In this document: in pieces, positions 17,195 through 25,594 of the stretch
Position numbering within the stretch: the first letter of the stretch is position 1
Layout: every line of letters starts with the position of its first letter
NCBI GenBank assembly: GCA_016926805.1
Contig: JAFGNV010000090.1
Location: 62,001-126,000, forward strand
DNA: 64,000 nucleotides
Source: Anaerolineae bacterium
Lineage (GTDB): Bacteria > Chloroflexota > Anaerolineae > 4572-78 > J111
Direction of reading: 5' to 3'
Made by a program: the position numbers and the translations under genes
Notes under the pieces: generated by a model
Databases searched by the model: none
Seen by the model: the letters and a program-made list of their open reading frames with translations, nothing else
What the model was told of the DNA's origin: nothing

Positions 17195-18163
17195 TTAATA
17201 ACCAAGCTTTTTATCAACCACGTTGGCCAGCGACTCTCCAGCCTGGTAGCGTTGCAGATTGTCCATAAAAATGGCCAGCGCCCGTTCATCGTAATGAGGG
17301 GTTGCTCCGGCATAATGACCGGTGATGATGAGGTTATCCAGTGCCCACAACGGCGAATCAGCTGGTAGTGGTTCGGTTTCAAAGACATCCAGGCCCGCCC
17401 CGGCAATCCATTCTTCTTTCAACGCGCGAAGTAAAACATCTTCCCGGATGGTTCCTCCCCGGCCGATGTTGATCAAATATGCGCTCGATTTCATCGCTCG
17501 CAAAGCGGCCTCGCCGATCAGACCTTTGGTTTGGTGAGTTAGAGGTAGGGTAACCACCACAAAATCTGCCTGGGGTAACACCTCAAGTAGTTGATCCAGG
17601 CCGAATATTTTGTCCACACCCGGCGAGCCAAGTGAAGGATTACGCCGGATGGCCAGTACCCGCATCCCCAAGGCGGTGGCAACGGTAGCTGTTCTGCTGC
17701 CGATAGCGCCAAGACCAATTAAGAGCATCGTTTTACCGGCCAACTCAAAAACACTCTTTTGTTGGTCATAAGACACCCACTCTCGTTGAACCTGTGCCCG
17801 TATGGCCAGGGGGAATCCCCGGGCAAAAGCAAAGAGAAAGGCAAAAATGTGTTCGCTGATGGGGATGGCGTGTATGCCGGAGGCATTGGTCAAAATAAAA
17901 TCCAAATCAGCCACCTCGGGATAACGCAACAACCAATCGGCTCCGGCTCCCCATTGTTGCAGCCAACGAAGATTGCGCGCCTTGGGAATCAAATCGTGAG
18001 GAAACCGGTCTACCGCAATCTCGATGTCATCCAACACGGCCTCAATTTCACTGCGATCGTCCGTTACCAGAACATGTTTGTCCGGCACCATGGCCCGAAT
18101 TTGCTCAAGCAACGTTTCAGAGAGTCTGTCCGCAGGAAAGCCTAATAAGACAATTCGCGTCAT
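17195..18163 (-). CDS. D-2-hydroxyacid dehydrogenase (NAD-binding)
   Basis: A 322-residue protein of the D-isomer-specific 2-hydroxyacid dehydrogenase family. It has the NAD motif GLGAIG, the catalytic arginine in NIGRGGTI, glutamate in DVFETEPLP and histidine in ITGHYAGAT, in the right order. It would interconvert a 2-keto acid and a D-2-hydroxy acid. Its position upstream of aldo/keto reductase 3 supports a sugar-acid or glyoxylate/hydroxypyruvate role, which is inference. Confidence 0.9.
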   Translation of the reverse strand: MTRIVLLGFPADRLSETLLEQIRAMVPDKHVLVTDDRSEIEAVLDDIEIAVDRFPHDLIPKARNLRWLQQWGAGADWLLRYPEVADLDFILTNASGIHAIPISEHIFAFLFAFARGFPLAIRAQVQREWVSYDQQKSVFELAGKTMLLIGLGAIGSRTATVATALGMRVLAIRRNPSLGSPGVDKIFGLDQLLEVLPQADFVVVTLPLTHQTKGLIGEAALRAMKSSAYLINIGRGGTIREDVLLRALKEEWIAGAGLDVFETEPLPADSPLWALDNLIITGHYAGATPHYDERALAIFMDNLQRYQAGESLANVVDKKLGY

Positions 18164-18189
18164 CTTTCTATCCCGATTCCCAAAATGAT

Positions 18190-19098
18190 CTAAAAAGGTC
18201 TGAGATAGGGCCTGCGCCGGGGGCGGTTGATGAGGAGAATTCCCCCCATAATAAAGCCCATCCCCACCACCATCCCCATGGTGATTTGTTCGCCTAAAAG
18301 GAACACGCCGCCCAGACCGGCGACCACCGGCACAACGTAATCGGTCATTGCCGCGGCGGTGGCACCAAACCGTTTGATATTGTAGAAAACCAAAAACATT
18401 CCGACAAAATTACCGGCCAGGGCGGCATAAAATAAAGAAAAATAGCCCTGGTTGTCAACTTGGCGCAAATCGATGCCAATAAACAGAATCGCAACCGGCA
18501 TGATGACCAGCGTGGCGACCACCATGCGGATGCTGGCCACGTCGAGTGAGTTGTAGTGACGCATATACTTGCGCGAATAGATGGTCATGCTGCTGCCAAA
18601 AACTATCGCCGTGAAGATCAGGGCATAACCTATGGGGTTGGTTTGGCCAACATCTGCAAGCCCGCTTTCACCCCGCCCGGCAATCAACAAGGCCCCGCCC
18701 AGGGCCAGAACCACGCCGACCCCCTTGCGCAAGGTGAGTAATTCATCGCCCAAAAAGAAGTGAGCCAAAAGAACCGTCAGGGCCGGACCGGCCGTAATCA
18801 TGATCGCGGCTACACCGGACGATAGGTACTGTAAGGAACTGATGACCCCTACCATCGGTACGGCTGTGCCCAAAATCCCCAAAACGATAGCGTGACGCCA
18901 CAACTGGAGATTGGTAGGCCAGGCGCGACGCCGATAGCTAATAGCATACACGGCCCCATAACTCAAACTGGCCAGCACGGTGCGCAATCCCAGGTAGGTG
19001 ATGGGATGAAACTGGCCGACGCCAAAGCGGGAGGCAATGAGGCTGGAGCCGAAGAGAAAACCGAGCAGCAAAATGTAAGGTAATGCCTGAATTGTCAA
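18190..19098 (-). CDS. EamA/DMT-family transporter
   Basis: About 302 residues with ten hydrophobic segments in two EamA halves (GFLFGSSLIASRFGV at the start; MTDYVVPVVAGLGG in the second half). Members export small metabolites such as amino acids or sugar acids. The start is a TTG at 19098, chosen because TTAGGA lies 7 nt before it; the TTG at 19104 is too close. It is 26 bp upstream of the D-2-hydroxyacid dehydrogenase. Confidence 0.85.
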   Translation of the reverse strand: MTIQALPYILLLGFLFGSSLIASRFGVGQFHPITYLGLRTVLASLSYGAVYAISYRRRAWPTNLQLWRHAIVLGILGTAVPMVGVISSLQYLSSGVAAIMITAGPALTVLLAHFFLGDELLTLRKGVGVVLALGGALLIAGRGESGLADVGQTNPIGYALIFTAIVFGSSMTIYSRKYMRHYNSLDVASIRMVVATLVIMPVAILFIGIDLRQVDNQGYFSLFYAALAGNFVGMFLVFYNIKRFGATAAAMTDYVVPVVAGLGGVFLLGEQITMGMVVGMGFIMGGILLINRPRRRPYLRPF

Positions 19099-19303
19099 GG
19101 GCAAATCCTAAGCTGGAATGCCAGCGCCAAGATTTGAGGTTGGAAATGTTTAATAGGGTGGGGAGTTATCCATCAGCCATATCTGCATTATAACACGCAA
19201 TCGATTTACTGAACAACGGCACGTGTGACTCACCGGCAAAGGACAAATACTCGCCTCCCCTCTTTTTACGCTGGCCACTTACTTATGCTATCACATAACC
19301 GGT

Positions 19304-19354
19304 TTACTGGATAGGGACACCATGCCCGCTGTGGGGGGACAAATGTCCCGCGCC
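19304..19354. repeat. Dispersed repeat, family B copy 1
   Basis: About 48 bp homologous to 22751-22800, with core GGGACAAATGTCCCGC (inverted arms GGGACA/TGTCCC). It lies just past the 3' end of the AEC transporter gene. Confidence 0.75.
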
Positions 19355-19366
19355 GGTTACGGGCGG

Positions 19367-20281
19367 TCATACTAATAACAGCACAAAGGTTAAGGTCATC
19401 AGGCTGGCTATCGTTGAGAAAAGAACAGTGGTGGTGATAAAATCAGGCACCAGTTCGTATTCAATGGCGATAATGGAAATGGTTACTCCGGCAGGCATAC
19501 TGGCCTGCAAAATACCGGCACTGCGTTCCAGGCCGGTCAGGCCAAAGGGAACAGCCAAAAGAATGGCCAAAATAGGCCCACCCAACAATCGAACGGCGCT
19601 GGCCATAACCACATCTGCATTAATTTGAGGTTTGCCGACCCCGGCCAGTTGCACGCCCAAGGTGACCAGCAAGGTAGGGATCATGGCGCTGCCTAACAAA
19701 TTGGTCGAACGAGAAATAAATAACGGCACGTCAATAGAGGTGGCGCTAAAGAAAATGGCAGGCAGCATGGCAATGAGGGCCGGGGTGCGCACCACCGATA
19801 CCGCCGCGGCAATACCGCCACCGCGCGCCCAACCGGCCGCAACCACACTCATGAGAAACGCAACCACCACCACGGCCAGAAAATAAATTGTCCCCGGCAC
19901 CAGGGCCGCCTGACCCAACCGGAATTCAATCATCGACAACCCAAAATTACCCACATTGACAAACACGGCCACCAATACATAAGCGGCCACCATATCCCAG
20001 GACCGTCGCAATAACTTGGCCGTGATAAACCCCAAAAACCCACAGGCAACAACAACCACCGTGATGTAAGCAACCATCCGGGAGGCCAGACCGATCTCAA
20101 CTTCGGCCTCACTGATAACATGGAACACAAAGGCCGGAATAAAGATAAAATAGGCGGTTCGGGATAAGGTGCGGGCTTCCAAGCCAAGCCGGGGCCCGGC
20201 AAAATAACCAACCAACACCAACACAAAAACCGGCAGGGTAACGTCAATAAAAATCGAAAGGAACTGGCCGAGCATATTCAC
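19367..20281 (-). CDS. AEC-family (auxin efflux carrier-like) transporter
   Basis: A 304-residue protein with about ten membrane segments in two five-helix halves separated near residue 150, typical of the AEC family, which exports organic acids such as malate. The GTG start overlaps the TGA of the response regulator (GTGA), so it is the third gene of a kinase-regulator-transporter operon; an in-frame ATG at 20275 is an alternative start. The transporter is likely a target or partner of the two-component pair. Confidence 0.85.
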   Translation of the reverse strand: MNMLGQFLSIFIDVTLPVFVLVLVGYFAGPRLGLEARTLSRTAYFIFIPAFVFHVISEAEVEIGLASRMVAYITVVVVACGFLGFITAKLLRRSWDMVAAYVLVAVFVNVGNFGLSMIEFRLGQAALVPGTIYFLAVVVVAFLMSVVAAGWARGGGIAAAVSVVRTPALIAMLPAIFFSATSIDVPLFISRSTNLLGSAMIPTLLVTLGVQLAGVGKPQINADVVMASAVRLLGGPILAILLAVPFGLTGLERSAGILQASMPAGVTISIIAIEYELVPDFITTTVLFSTIASLMTLTFVLLLV

Positions 20282-20949
20282 GAATTCTCTTCATCCAGGC
20301 TGACCAGTCCCTGGCGCAGGGCATAAAGTGCCGCCTGAATGCGGTTGTTGACGTGGAGCTTTTCAAAAATTGTGGTTAGCCGATTGCGGATGGTTTTTTC
20401 CGATAAGCCCAGCTGATCGCCAATTTCTATGTTTTCCAGTCCCTGGGCTACCAGACGTAAAATGTCCAACTCGCGTTCGGTTAATTGGGTAATTCCATCG
20501 GCCCCAACCGGATCACCCTGCAAGCGGCGGAACTCGTCCATCATTTTCAAGGCAATGGATGAATCCAGCAAGGCTTCACCACCGGCCACGGTCCGAATAG
20601 CGCGGAGTAGTTCGTCGCTGTCGGCATCTTTGAGCAAATAGGCCCGCGCCCCGGCTTTAATGGCTTCAAAAACGTGCTGGTCCTGGCGGTACATGGTCAG
20701 AATAATTACCCCAATGTCAGGATTCTCTTTGGTAATGTAACGGGTGGCCTGCACTCCATCCAGCACCGGCATATTGATGTCCATCACCACCACGTCAGGC
20801 TCTACCAGCGAGGTCATGCGACATGCCTCCTGCCCGTCAGCCGCCTGGCCAATCACTTCCATATCGGCTTCGGCATTGCAGAGCTGGCTCAAACCCTGCC
20901 GAACCATGGTATGATCATCGGCAATGAGAATGCGAATGGGGTGGGTCAT
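20278..20949 (-). CDS. NarL/FixJ-family response regulator
   Basis: A 223-residue regulator. The receiver domain has the phosphoacceptor D57 in VVMDINMP, acidic pair D11-D12 and K at LLKDAD. A LuxR-type helix-turn-helix follows (LTERELDILRLVAQGL, then IGDQLGLSEKTIRNRLTTIFEKL). Its ATG overlaps the histidine kinase stop (ATGA), so kinase and regulator form a cognate pair. Confidence 0.95.
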   Translation of the reverse strand: MTHPIRILIADDHTMVRQGLSQLCNAEADMEVIGQAADGQEACRMTSLVEPDVVVMDINMPVLDGVQATRYITKENPDIGVIILTMYRQDQHVFEAIKAGARAYLLKDADSDELLRAIRTVAGGEALLDSSIALKMMDEFRRLQGDPVGADGITQLTERELDILRLVAQGLENIEIGDQLGLSEKTIRNRLTTIFEKLHVNNRIQAALYALRQGLVSLDEENS

Positions 20950-22676
20950 GGTTGCGCTCCTTGCAGGGGAATCTCGGCGTGCAAAATTGTGCCTTGCACC
21001 GGGGTGCTGTTTATGCTGAACTGGCCGCCTAACGTGGTCACCCGTTCGCTCATCTGGCGTAACCCCATTTTGGCGCCATCGGTTAAACGCATGGCCTGCG
21101 TGTCAAAACCAATGCCGTTATCCCGGATGATAAGCTGCGCTTTTTGACCAGGTTCAATCTCTAACTCGATCCAGGCCTGGCTGGCGCTGGCGTGTTTGGC
21201 GATGTTATTGAGACCTTCCTGCACCAGCCGGAAAAAAACCGGTTCTAAAAACGCGGGTAAATCTTTCTCATCTCCTTTCACCTCAAGCTCAACGGTAAGG
21301 CCGGCCTGTTCACCAAATTCGCGGGTAAATTTGCGGAGAGCGGGGCCAAAGCCCAATTTTTCCAGCTCGACAGGGCGCAGGGCAAAAATGGTACGGCGCA
21401 CGTCGTGGATGTTGGCCTGCACCGTTTTTTTGAGAGCACATAACTCGTCAAGCGCGCCCTCGCGATCGTTTTCAATTTGTTTGCGGATGTAATCCAATTT
21501 CAAACCCAAAAAGTAGAGACTCTGGGCCAGGCCATCGTGCAAATCCCGGGCAATCCGGGCGCGCTCCTCTTCAATCACCGACTCGCTAGCTTTACGTTTG
21601 GTGATGTCGCGGATAATGCCCAGTACCTCGTTTTCCCGGCTCACCACCAGGCGAAGCTCGTAATCGCGAAGGGTCCGATCTATGGGAAGCTGATATTCAA
21701 AAACCTGGGTTTCTCGGGTTTGTAAAGCTTGGACCAGTTGTTCCATCACCTGTTGGGCCACGTCGGGCGGAAAGACATCGGCCAGATTTTTGCCCAGAAA
21801 CTCGTCGGGGAGCAGCCACGGAGCAAAGCTTTTAGCTGCCTTAAAATCCAGCAGGGTACCTTCCTGGTTGAGTTGAACCATCATATCTGGAATGGCATCC
21901 AGCAACGCGCGGTTCTTGGCTTCGCTGTTGCGGAGCGCTGCTTCGGCCCGTTTGTGCTCAACCTGGGTGCGCAGGGCCACAATCCCGTAGGCCAAATCGT
22001 CGGCCAGATCGGTGAGTAGATTTACTTCATCGGGGTCAAAGGCTTCGGGTTCCGAGGCATAAATGGTCAGGGCGCCAAAAGGTTTGGCCTCGGCAATCAG
22101 CGGCAGACCCAACACCGAGGCATAACCTCGTTTACCGGCTTCATCACGCCAGGGAGCAAAGTTGGGATCGGTTTTGGTATTGCGGACGACGTAAGGTTTG
22201 CCGGTGCGGATGGCCGTGCCGGTCGGCCCGCGACCGCGCTCGGTATCGGCCCAGGTGATGTTGACCGACTCCAGATACCCTTCTTCGTAACCTTTTTGGG
22301 CCACCGGTTGTACGCTTTGGGTCTCATCGTCTCTGGCAAAACCAACCCAGGCCAGGTGATACCCGCCCACCTCAACAATAATCTGGCAAATGTTATGCAG
22401 TAATTCCGACTCCTCGGTGGCCCGAACCATTACTTCGTTACATTCACCCAGGGTTTTGAGGGCGCGATTCACCCGGCACAGTTCCTTTTCAACCTTCTGC
22501 TGGCGGGCCAAGAAACGTGATGTCAAAACGCCAAGCAACCCAAATCCGGCAATAGCCATGACCCCTACGTAGATGGGATGATTGGCCACGCCTGCTGCCA
22601 GAAGTGCGGCGTCAACAGCCCAGATAAACAATCCCAGGGCCAAAGACAGAGCCATGATCTTGTGTGCGGTTCTCAT
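20946..22676 (-). CDS. Sensor histidine kinase, NarX/DegS type, with GAF and PAS domains
   Basis: A 576-residue kinase. Two membrane helices (about 7-28 and 34-55), a GAF domain (about 85-220), a PAS domain (about 250-355, starting ALLDAIPDMM), then HisKA_3 with the phospho-histidine in RIARDLHDGLAQS and an HATPase domain (NNIAKHA, DNGIGFD, GLRQMSERV). It phosphorylates the NarL-type regulator encoded immediately downstream. The ligand of the GAF domain is unknown. Confidence 0.93.
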   Translation of the reverse strand: MRTAHKIMALSLALGLFIWAVDAALLAAGVANHPIYVGVMAIAGFGLLGVLTSRFLARQQKVEKELCRVNRALKTLGECNEVMVRATEESELLHNICQIIVEVGGYHLAWVGFARDDETQSVQPVAQKGYEEGYLESVNITWADTERGRGPTGTAIRTGKPYVVRNTKTDPNFAPWRDEAGKRGYASVLGLPLIAEAKPFGALTIYASEPEAFDPDEVNLLTDLADDLAYGIVALRTQVEHKRAEAALRNSEAKNRALLDAIPDMMVQLNQEGTLLDFKAAKSFAPWLLPDEFLGKNLADVFPPDVAQQVMEQLVQALQTRETQVFEYQLPIDRTLRDYELRLVVSRENEVLGIIRDITKRKASESVIEEERARIARDLHDGLAQSLYFLGLKLDYIRKQIENDREGALDELCALKKTVQANIHDVRRTIFALRPVELEKLGFGPALRKFTREFGEQAGLTVELEVKGDEKDLPAFLEPVFFRLVQEGLNNIAKHASASQAWIELEIEPGQKAQLIIRDNGIGFDTQAMRLTDGAKMGLRQMSERVTTLGGQFSINSTPVQGTILHAEIPLQGAQP

Positions 22677-22729
22677 TAACGTACCACCATGTCACCTTTG
22701 GGCAAAACCGTGATAACTTCCCCTCATGT

Positions 22730-22738
22730 ATTGTAACA
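22730..22738 (-). promoter_or_regulatory. Extended -10 promoter of the kinase-regulator-AEC operon
   Basis: Minus strand TGTTACAAT, a TGn-extended -10, about 55 nt upstream of the kinase ATG. No convincing -35 hexamer. Confidence 0.5.
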
Positions 22739-22750
22739 CTCAACCATCTT

Positions 22751-22800
22751 ATTGACTAGGGACAAGATGCCAGCGATGGCGGGACAAATGTCCCGCATGT
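22751..22800. repeat. Dispersed repeat, family B copy 2
   Basis: Matches 19304-19354 over about 48 bp, with an 8-bp stem GCGGGACA-AA-TGTCCCGC. The two copies bracket the kinase-regulator-AEC operon. Confidence 0.75.
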
Positions 22801-22808
22801 GGATTGCT

Positions 22809-22837
22809 TTGCCGCAATCAGGCAATCGTGTTATGAT
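22809..22837 (+). promoter_or_regulatory. Promoter of the P1 peptidase gene
   Basis: TTGCCG, 17 bp, TATGAT with TG-extension (TGTTATGAT at 22829-22837). It lies about 55 bp before the chosen GTG start. Confidence 0.55.
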
Positions 22838-22890
22838 TTTGGGGAGAGACAAGGAAAATAGTTATCTTGCGTATAAATAGGGAGGTGGTC

Positions 22891-23838
22891 GTGTCAATTT
22901 CATTCAACGACATTCCCGGCTTGCAGGTGGGTCATGCTCAAGATATTGAAGCGGTTACCGGCTGCACGGTGGTATTATGCCCGGCGGGTGCGGTAGGTGG
23001 GGTGGATCAGCGCGGCGGCGCACCCGGCACGCGTGAAACCGATTTACTCCGGCCCATGCATCTGGTGGAAAAAGTGCACGCGGTGCTACTTACCGGCGGG
23101 AGCGCCTTTGGTCTGGCTGCGGCAGATGGGGTGGTTCGATGGCTGGAGGAGAACCAGATTGGTTATGATACCGGGATAGCCCGCGTGCCCATTGTTCCGG
23201 CGGCGGTTTTGTTTGACCTATCCGTGGGGCGGGCCGATGTCCGTCCCGATGCGGCCATGGGTTACGCCGCCTGCCAAAATGCGGTCAACGAATCTGGTCC
23301 GCCCAAAATGGGCAGCATCGGCGCGGGCACCGGCGCGCGGGTGGGCAATATTCTTGGCCCGGCGGGCCGGATGAACGGGGGCCTGGGATCGGCGGTGATC
23401 GAGTTGGGTGAAAGGCTGTTGGTTGGCGCGCTTTTTGCGGTAAACTGTTTTGGCGATGTAATCGATCCCGCAACCGGGCAGATTCTGGCCGGGGCGCGAA
23501 AATTGCCAGAACAGACTTTTGCCGATACCATGCAGGTTTTGAAGCAAGGTGTGGCTGGCGGTTTCAGTAGCCCGGGCAACACGGTGATTGGCGTGGTGGC
23601 AACCAACGCCACGCTGAGCAAGGAGATGGTTAATAAAGTAGCGCAAATGGCCCACGATGGCCTGGCCCGCGCCATTCGTCCGGCGCACACCATGTTCGAC
23701 GGCGATACGATTTTTGCCCTGGCCACGGAACAAGGCCCGGCGGCTGAGGTCAATGTGATTGGGGCGTTTGCGGCAGAGGCCACAACTCAGGCCATTATCA
23801 ATGCGGTTATGGCCGCAAGCCCATCTTTGTCTGCCTGA
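22891..23838 (+). CDS. P1/S58-family peptidase (DmpA-like, N-terminal nucleophile)
   Basis: A 315-residue protein of the DmpA/aminopeptidase P1 family: DIPGLQVGHAQD at the start, GGAPGTRETDLL, LLTGGSAFGLAAADGV, and the autocleavage region ending SPGNTVIGVVATNATL, where cleavage before the Thr would create the nucleophile; then MAHDGLARAIRPAHTMFDGDT. Members are aminopeptidases or beta-aminopeptidases. The GTG at 22891 is chosen because AGGGAGGTG lies just before it; the upstream TTG at 22867 would put that site inside the gene. Confidence 0.9.
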   Translation: MSISFNDIPGLQVGHAQDIEAVTGCTVVLCPAGAVGGVDQRGGAPGTRETDLLRPMHLVEKVHAVLLTGGSAFGLAAADGVVRWLEENQIGYDTGIARVPIVPAAVLFDLSVGRADVRPDAAMGYAACQNAVNESGPPKMGSIGAGTGARVGNILGPAGRMNGGLGSAVIELGERLLVGALFAVNCFGDVIDPATGQILAGARKLPEQTFADTMQVLKQGVAGGFSSPGNTVIGVVATNATLSKEMVNKVAQMAHDGLARAIRPAHTMFDGDTIFALATEQGPAAEVNVIGAFAAEATTQAIINAVMAASPSLSA

Positions 23839-23918
23839 ATCCTCATTTTGCCGATAGGTTGATTTGTCCATGAGCCGGGAGGCTGGTTTGTGAACACACT
23901 CAATTTTTGGGAGATTTT

Positions 23919-25472
23919 ATGACGGAAGGCATTCAACTTGAAAATTATATTCTTGACGAAGAACTTGGCCGGGGTGATTTGACCATTGCCTATCGCGCCC
24001 GCCGCAAAGCAGACGAGGCGCTGGTGACCATTAAAGTGGTGGCCCCCCAGTTTACTTTTGACGAGTTTTTTGTGCGGCGTTTTAAGGATGCAGTCAGGCA
24101 AGCGATGAAGTTGGAACATCCCAACATCGTGCGCACCTACGAGGCCAACCAGGAAGGTGATGCGCTCTATCTGGTACGAGAATTCATTGAAGCCCGTCCC
24201 CTGGCCCAGGTTCTGGCCGAAGAAGGACCGCTATCGCCGCAACGGATGCTGACCATTGCCCGGCAAATTGCTACCGCTCTGGACTACGCCCATCAGAAAT
24301 CGGTGACCCATGGCGACCTGTCGGCCAACCGGGTTTACCTTGGCCTCAACGATCAGGTTACGGTGGCCGACTTTGGGCAAACCCAGGCCATGGCCGGCAC
24401 CAGTCTGGTTAAACAGGGTTTTGCGGTTGGCTCACCGGAGACAATGGCGCCGGAGCGAGTTCACGGTCAGGGACCTAGCCGCCAGTCCGACCTTTATTCG
24501 CTGGGAGTGCTCTGTTACCAGATGTTGGCCAATAAACCACCTTTTACGGGCACACCAGCGGCGGTTTTGCACGCTCAGGCTTACGAACAACCCCATCCGC
24601 TACATCTGGTCAATCCTGGCATTTCAGTGCCTTTGAGTGAGGCCATTGACCGGATGTTGGCCAAGGGGTTGGAGTTACGCTACAATACCGGCGCCGAATT
24701 CATCCGCGCTCTGGCCGTAGCCAGCGATGGGACTGCGCCCATGCGTTCGCCGGTTGTAGCGGCGGCCCAAATCCGAGAAGCCGGGTTGGCAAGAACATCC
24801 TTCTGGAAACGCCCCTGGTTGTGGGGAATAATTGCCGTTTCAATGGTGATTTTTTTCTTGATATTTGGCTTCTGGCTTGTGTCTAACTGGAATTCCGACC
24901 AACCAGTTGTGATTACAAATCCAACGGTTCAGATAGCCGTCCCCCCAACCACTCCGCCCACTGCTACAAGTGCGGCAACAACTGAGGCTGTAGAAATAAG
25001 CCAGGATACACCGGCGGTAGCAACCGAATCACCTCAAACGCCAACCGCCATTCCTACGCCCTCGCCAACCCCCTTTCTTACGCCCACGCCAATTTCCTTT
25101 CCCACACCTGGCTCACCGACTATTGCCGCAAATAGCCCGTTTGATAATTTGCAGTTGGCCCGCGAGCTTACCGCAGACAATCAACCTGGCCAGGTGGGTA
25201 TCTCTTTTACGCCCGGACCCCTGCCGGTTTACCTTTTCTTTGATTACAATGGCATCGAACCAGGCACCTTGTGGTCTCATCGTTGGACCTGGGGAGATAC
25301 GGAATTGGGCGCTTTTGAAGACTCCTGGCCAGAAAGTTATAGTCGCGCTGGTACGGCCTGGGTTTATTACAGTCCGCCGGGTGGGTATCAACCTGGCCCT
25401 TATGAAATAACCCTCGAAGTCGATGGGCAAACCGTGGCTACGGCCACTTTTGTAATTCAAGAAACACCATAA
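23919..25472 (+). CDS. Receptor-like Ser/Thr kinase with atypical catalytic loop
   Basis: A 517-residue protein: kinase domain about 10-270, a membrane helix about 300-322, a Pro/Thr-rich linker and an extracellular C-terminal domain (about 405-517) of beta-sandwich type that I do not recognise. The ATP lysine is K39 (VTIKVV) and DFG is at D151, but the catalytic loop reads HGDLSANR, keeping D133 and N137 while the usual lysine is S135 and the HRD arginine is glycine. It may be a weak kinase or pseudokinase. The ATG at 23919 follows GGGAG; an earlier TTG is unlikely. Confidence 0.88.
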   Translation: MTEGIQLENYILDEELGRGDLTIAYRARRKADEALVTIKVVAPQFTFDEFFVRRFKDAVRQAMKLEHPNIVRTYEANQEGDALYLVREFIEARPLAQVLAEEGPLSPQRMLTIARQIATALDYAHQKSVTHGDLSANRVYLGLNDQVTVADFGQTQAMAGTSLVKQGFAVGSPETMAPERVHGQGPSRQSDLYSLGVLCYQMLANKPPFTGTPAAVLHAQAYEQPHPLHLVNPGISVPLSEAIDRMLAKGLELRYNTGAEFIRALAVASDGTAPMRSPVVAAAQIREAGLARTSFWKRPWLWGIIAVSMVIFFLIFGFWLVSNWNSDQPVVITNPTVQIAVPPTTPPTATSAATTEAVEISQDTPAVATESPQTPTAIPTPSPTPFLTPTPISFPTPGSPTIAANSPFDNLQLARELTADNQPGQVGISFTPGPLPVYLFFDYNGIEPGTLWSHRWTWGDTELGAFEDSWPESYSRAGTAWVYYSPPGGYQPGPYEITLEVDGQTVATATFVIQETP

Positions 25473-25526
25473 TTCCCCTTGTTGGTCCTTATTTCCTCAT
25501 GAAAAATATCTCTGCCTTGTGTACTA

Positions 25527-25555
25527 TTGTTTTAAGGTATTGACAATGGTATAAT
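25527..25555 (+). promoter_or_regulatory. Promoter of the REC-GAF-histidine kinase gene
   Basis: TTGTTT, 17 bp, TATAAT with TGG extension. The layout TTGTTTT ... GGTATAAT is the same as at 32084-32112. Confidence 0.65.
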
Positions 25556-25594
25556 GAGGCAAACTCCACACCAGTCTAGTTGGGAGAAATTGAT

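Noticed and set aside
17131-17406. N-terminal extension of aldo/keto reductase 3
   Set aside because: It overlaps the dehydrogenase gene in another frame and lacks AKR sequence; a GTGGAGGTG site supports the ATG at 17130.
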